DNA of 7,513 nt from Bacteroidota bacterium. GTDB lineage: Bacteria > Bacteroidota > Bacteroidia > Flavobacteriales > Flavobacteriaceae. Both the position numbers and the translations under genes were made by a program. The notes under the pieces were generated by a model, which saw nothing but the letters and a program-made list of their open reading frames with translations, was not told where the DNA came from and did no database searches. Each line of letters opens with the position of its first letter. The first letter of the stretch is position 1. Of the stretch, positions 5,208-7,513 are shown piece after piece. The stretch spans positions 1 through 7,513 of the forward strand of contig JAEYZX010000166.1 in NCBI GenBank assembly GCA_023427845.1, read 5' to 3'.

Positions 5208-7513
5208 TTGAGAAAGCTGTCCGTAAAAATATCACTAATTATTCTAATGGGGATAATTATATCGGCATGCGACGCGGTTAAACGGGTTCCGGAAGGCAAA
5301 AAGCTGCTGACAAAAAATGAAGTGGAAGTAAACGGTGAACCTGAAAACACCGATGAAACCCTAAATCTGCTTCATCAAAAGCCCAATACGTCAATTTTGG
5401 GTTATCGGCTTCGGCTAAATATGTACAATCTTGCGGCAAAGAATCCCGATTCAAGCTACAAGGCGAAATTCATCAAAAATCCACGGAAGTACAAACGCCA
5501 GGCAAAACTGCTTTCTAAAAAACAGGTCGACCGCAAAGGGAAATCATTCCTGTTTTACGGAATCCATAATTTTTTAAAACGAACCGGTGAGCCGCCCGTA
5601 ATAATCGACACGGTAAGTACACGAAAATCATTGGCCCGGCTACGGGCACTTTATTATAACGATGGGTATTTCAACGCCAAGGCAACCTATTCAGTCGATT
5701 CGGTTGGTGATAAAAAAGCGCAGATAAAGTACGCCGTTACAACCGGTAAGCCGTATATTTTGGATTCGATCACACAATCGATAAGTTCGCCGGTGCTCGA
5801 TTCGCTTTTCCGGGACCGTATTTCTGAGTCGCACCTTAAATCTGGAAAACGCTATAAAACATCCGATTTTGAAGCGGAGAAGAATCGCGTCACCACGCTC
5901 TTTCGAAACCGCGGAATCTTTCACTTTCAACAAAATTATGTCAAATTCGTAATCGATACGGTCGACACCAATTATAAGGCGCACAGCGACATGGCCATTG
6001 GTGAATATTCGTACCGCGACGGTGATACGACCAAAACGATGCCTTTCCGGCAGTTTCGGATAAGCGAAGTCAATATTTACACCGATAGCCCATCGGCGAA
6101 AGCAAATACCCTGATTCAGGACAGTGTGACGTACAATAATTTCAATCTGTATAGTTCTACAAAGTTGAAATATCGCCCAAAGGCATTGACCGATGCGGTA
6201 TTCATTACCAAGGGCGCATTGTTTGCCGATTTTCGGACAACGCTAACGTCACGTTACCTGAGTAACCTCAAAGTTTTTAATTATCCGTCGATTCAATATA
6301 CGGTTGATCCCCGCGACAGTACCATGCAGTCACTTATCGCCGATATTTATCTGATGCCCCGCAAAAAATGGAGTTTCGGCGCAAGCCTTGATGTCACGCA
6401 TTCGAATATCCAGGACTTCGGAATCGCTGCGACAACTTCGGTCGCAATCCGGAATATTTTCAATGGCGCTGAAACACTTGAGATTTCGGCACGTGGAAAT
6501 ATAGGCGCGTCGAATGATTTTGCTAATCCAAACAATACATTCTTCAATGTTTCGGAATACGGTGGCGATATGAAGCTGACCTTTCCGCGGATTTTTGCTC
6601 CGTTCGAAACCGAGAAGATCATTCCGAAAAACATGATCCCGTCAACGAGTTTCAATCTGGGATATGCAAAGCAACGCAATATCGGACTTGATAAAGAAAA
6701 TTTTACAAGTTCGCTGACATACATCTGGAATCCGAAGCGGTTTCACAACGTGCGGTTTGACCTGTTCAACATCCAGTATGTCAAAAACCTGAACCCGCAG
6801 AATTATTTCCAGGTTTACGGATCGTCATATAACGCACTGAACCGGATCGCGCAGGATTATCCCGGAGTGAATCCGTCGTATTTCAACGGCGATAACCTGA
6901 TACGTGAAACCGGAACGATCGGCTTCATCAATGATGTGCAAAACGGGACGATAGCTGTTTCGGACGGTGATTTACGGACGGTGAACAGCATTGAAGAGCG
7001 TCGCGAACGCTTAACGGAAAACAACCTGATTTTCGCATCGAGCTACAGCTATACCAAAACGACAAAAGAGGATTTGCAGGACAATACCTTTTACGCACTT
7101 AAAGCCCGTGTCGAATCGGCCGGAAATACATTGTCGCTCGTGGCAAGGCTTTCACGGCAACTCGAGAACCAGAACGGGAACAATACGATTTTTGATGTCG
7201 AATATTCGCAATACATCAAAACCGAATTCGAATACATCAAGCATTGGGATCTACGTCGACGAAAAGTGTTGGCGATGCGTGCCTTTGGCGGAATTGCAAT
7301 CCCGTACGGTAACTCGAGAAGCGTTCCGTTTTCGAGGAGTTATTTCGCCGGTGGATCGAATGACAACCGTGCATGGCAATCATACGGCCTGGGTCCGGGT
7401 CGAAGCGGAGGCGTCAACGATTTCAACGAGGCCAATATGAAACTAGCGCTCAGTACAGAGTTGCGTTTTCATTTATTTGGCGACCTGCATAGTGCGGTAT
7501 TTGTTGATGTGGG
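5208..7513 (+). CDS. tamL: TamL-type Omp85 outer-membrane lipoprotein, 3' end missing
   Basis: Outer-membrane assembly factor of the Omp85 family, the lipoprotein counterpart of TamA in Bacteroidota; TamA relatives work with TamB in envelope biogenesis. The frame is open for 768 codons to the window edge with no stop or shift. From TTG at 5208 the protein starts with basic residues (RKLSVK), a hydrophobic core and a lipobox ISAC whose Cys is residue 21 (5268-5270). No ATG is available upstream before the stop at 5166-5168, and the internal ATG at 5247 would leave only seven residues before the Cys, too few for a signal peptide. Residues about 30-385 form the POTRA region (for example SLARLRALYYNDGYFNAKATYSV). 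The barrel begins near residue 388 (WSFGASLDVTHS). The Omp85 loop motif appears as SYFAGGSNDNRAWQ (about 711-724) followed by LGPG. About 100 residues are probably lost at the right edge. Its start faces the RNA methyltransferase gene. Confidence 0.9.
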   Translation, partial: MRKLSVKISLIILMGIIISACDAVKRVPEGKKLLTKNEVEVNGEPENTDETLNLLHQKPNTSILGYRLRLNMYNLAAKNPDSSYKAKFIKNPRKYKRQAKLLSKKQVDRKGKSFLFYGIHNFLKRTGEPPVIIDTVSTRKSLARLRALYYNDGYFNAKATYSVDSVGDKKAQIKYAVTTGKPYILDSITQSISSPVLDSLFRDRISESHLKSGKRYKTSDFEAEKNRVTTLFRNRGIFHFQQNYVKFVIDTVDTNYKAHSDMAIGEYSYRDGDTTKTMPFRQFRISEVNIYTDSPSAKANTLIQDSVTYNNFNLYSSTKLKYRPKALTDAVFITKGALFADFRTTLTSRYLSNLKVFNYPSIQYTVDPRDSTMQSLIADIYLMPRKKWSFGASLDVTHSNIQDFGIAATTSVAIRNIFNGAETLEISARGNIGASNDFANPNNTFFNVSEYGGDMKLTFPRIFAPFETEKIIPKNMIPSTSFNLGYAKQRNIGLDKENFTSSLTYIWNPKRFHNVRFDLFNIQYVKNLNPQNYFQVYGSSYNALNRIAQDYPGVNPSYFNGDNLIRETGTIGFINDVQNGTIAVSDGDLRTVNSIEERRERLTENNLIFASSYSYTKTTKEDLQDNTFYALKARVESAGNTLSLVARLSRQLENQNGNNTIFDVEYSQYIKTEFEYIKHWDLRRRKVLAMRAFGGIAIPYGNSRSVPFSRSYFAGGSNDNRAWQSYGLGPGRSGGVNDFNEANMKLALSTELRFHLFGDLHSAVFVDV

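Noticed and set aside
7108..7440. 110-codon + strand frame near the right edge
   Set aside because: It overlaps the Omp85 lipoprotein in another frame; the main frame carries the conserved barrel and loop motifs.

Overview
This window looks like a chromosomal segment of a member of the Bacteroidota, most likely the Flavobacteriaceae. The evidence is the protein content (a PorT-type type IX secretion protein, a TamA-like protein that is itself a lipoprotein, and signal peptides ending in a motif like SFAQ or SHAQ), the absence of clear Shine-Dalgarno sites, and several -7 promoter boxes of the Bacteroidota type TAnnTTTG placed just ahead of start codons. Genes are close together and both window ends cut through a gene.

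Left part (1-2456): a folate/thymidylate group on the + strand. thyA (5' end missing) makes dTMP and releases dihydrofolate; folA reduces that dihydrofolate. Between them lies an exported protein with MORN-like repeats and a TonB-C-like domain, with no obvious link to folate. A strong stem-loop at 2409-2430 ends the group and also serves the convergent small membrane-protein gene at 2457-2765 (- strand).

Middle part (2766-4446): a divergent intergenic region with a perfect 7-bp inverted repeat and a TATATTTG box precedes ubiE/menG (menaquinone methyltransferase), followed after one base by porT (type IX secretion outer-membrane protein). porT converges on an RNA methyltransferase gene. The gap between them is filled by a heptamer array, consensus TTATCCC, whose - strand has twelve evenly spaced GGG tracts.

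Right part (4447-7513): a TrmH/SpoU-family RNA methyltransferase on the - strand and, divergently, a TamL-type Omp85 lipoprotein on the + strand that starts at TTG and runs off the window end. Their candidate -7 boxes overlap by two bases.

Functionally the right half is dominated by outer-membrane work (porT, tamL) next to respiratory quinone synthesis and RNA modification. This is mostly a housekeeping locus. I see no CRISPR array, insertion sequence, phage gene, toxin-antitoxin pair or recognisable defence system. The most unusual DNA element is the heptamer array.
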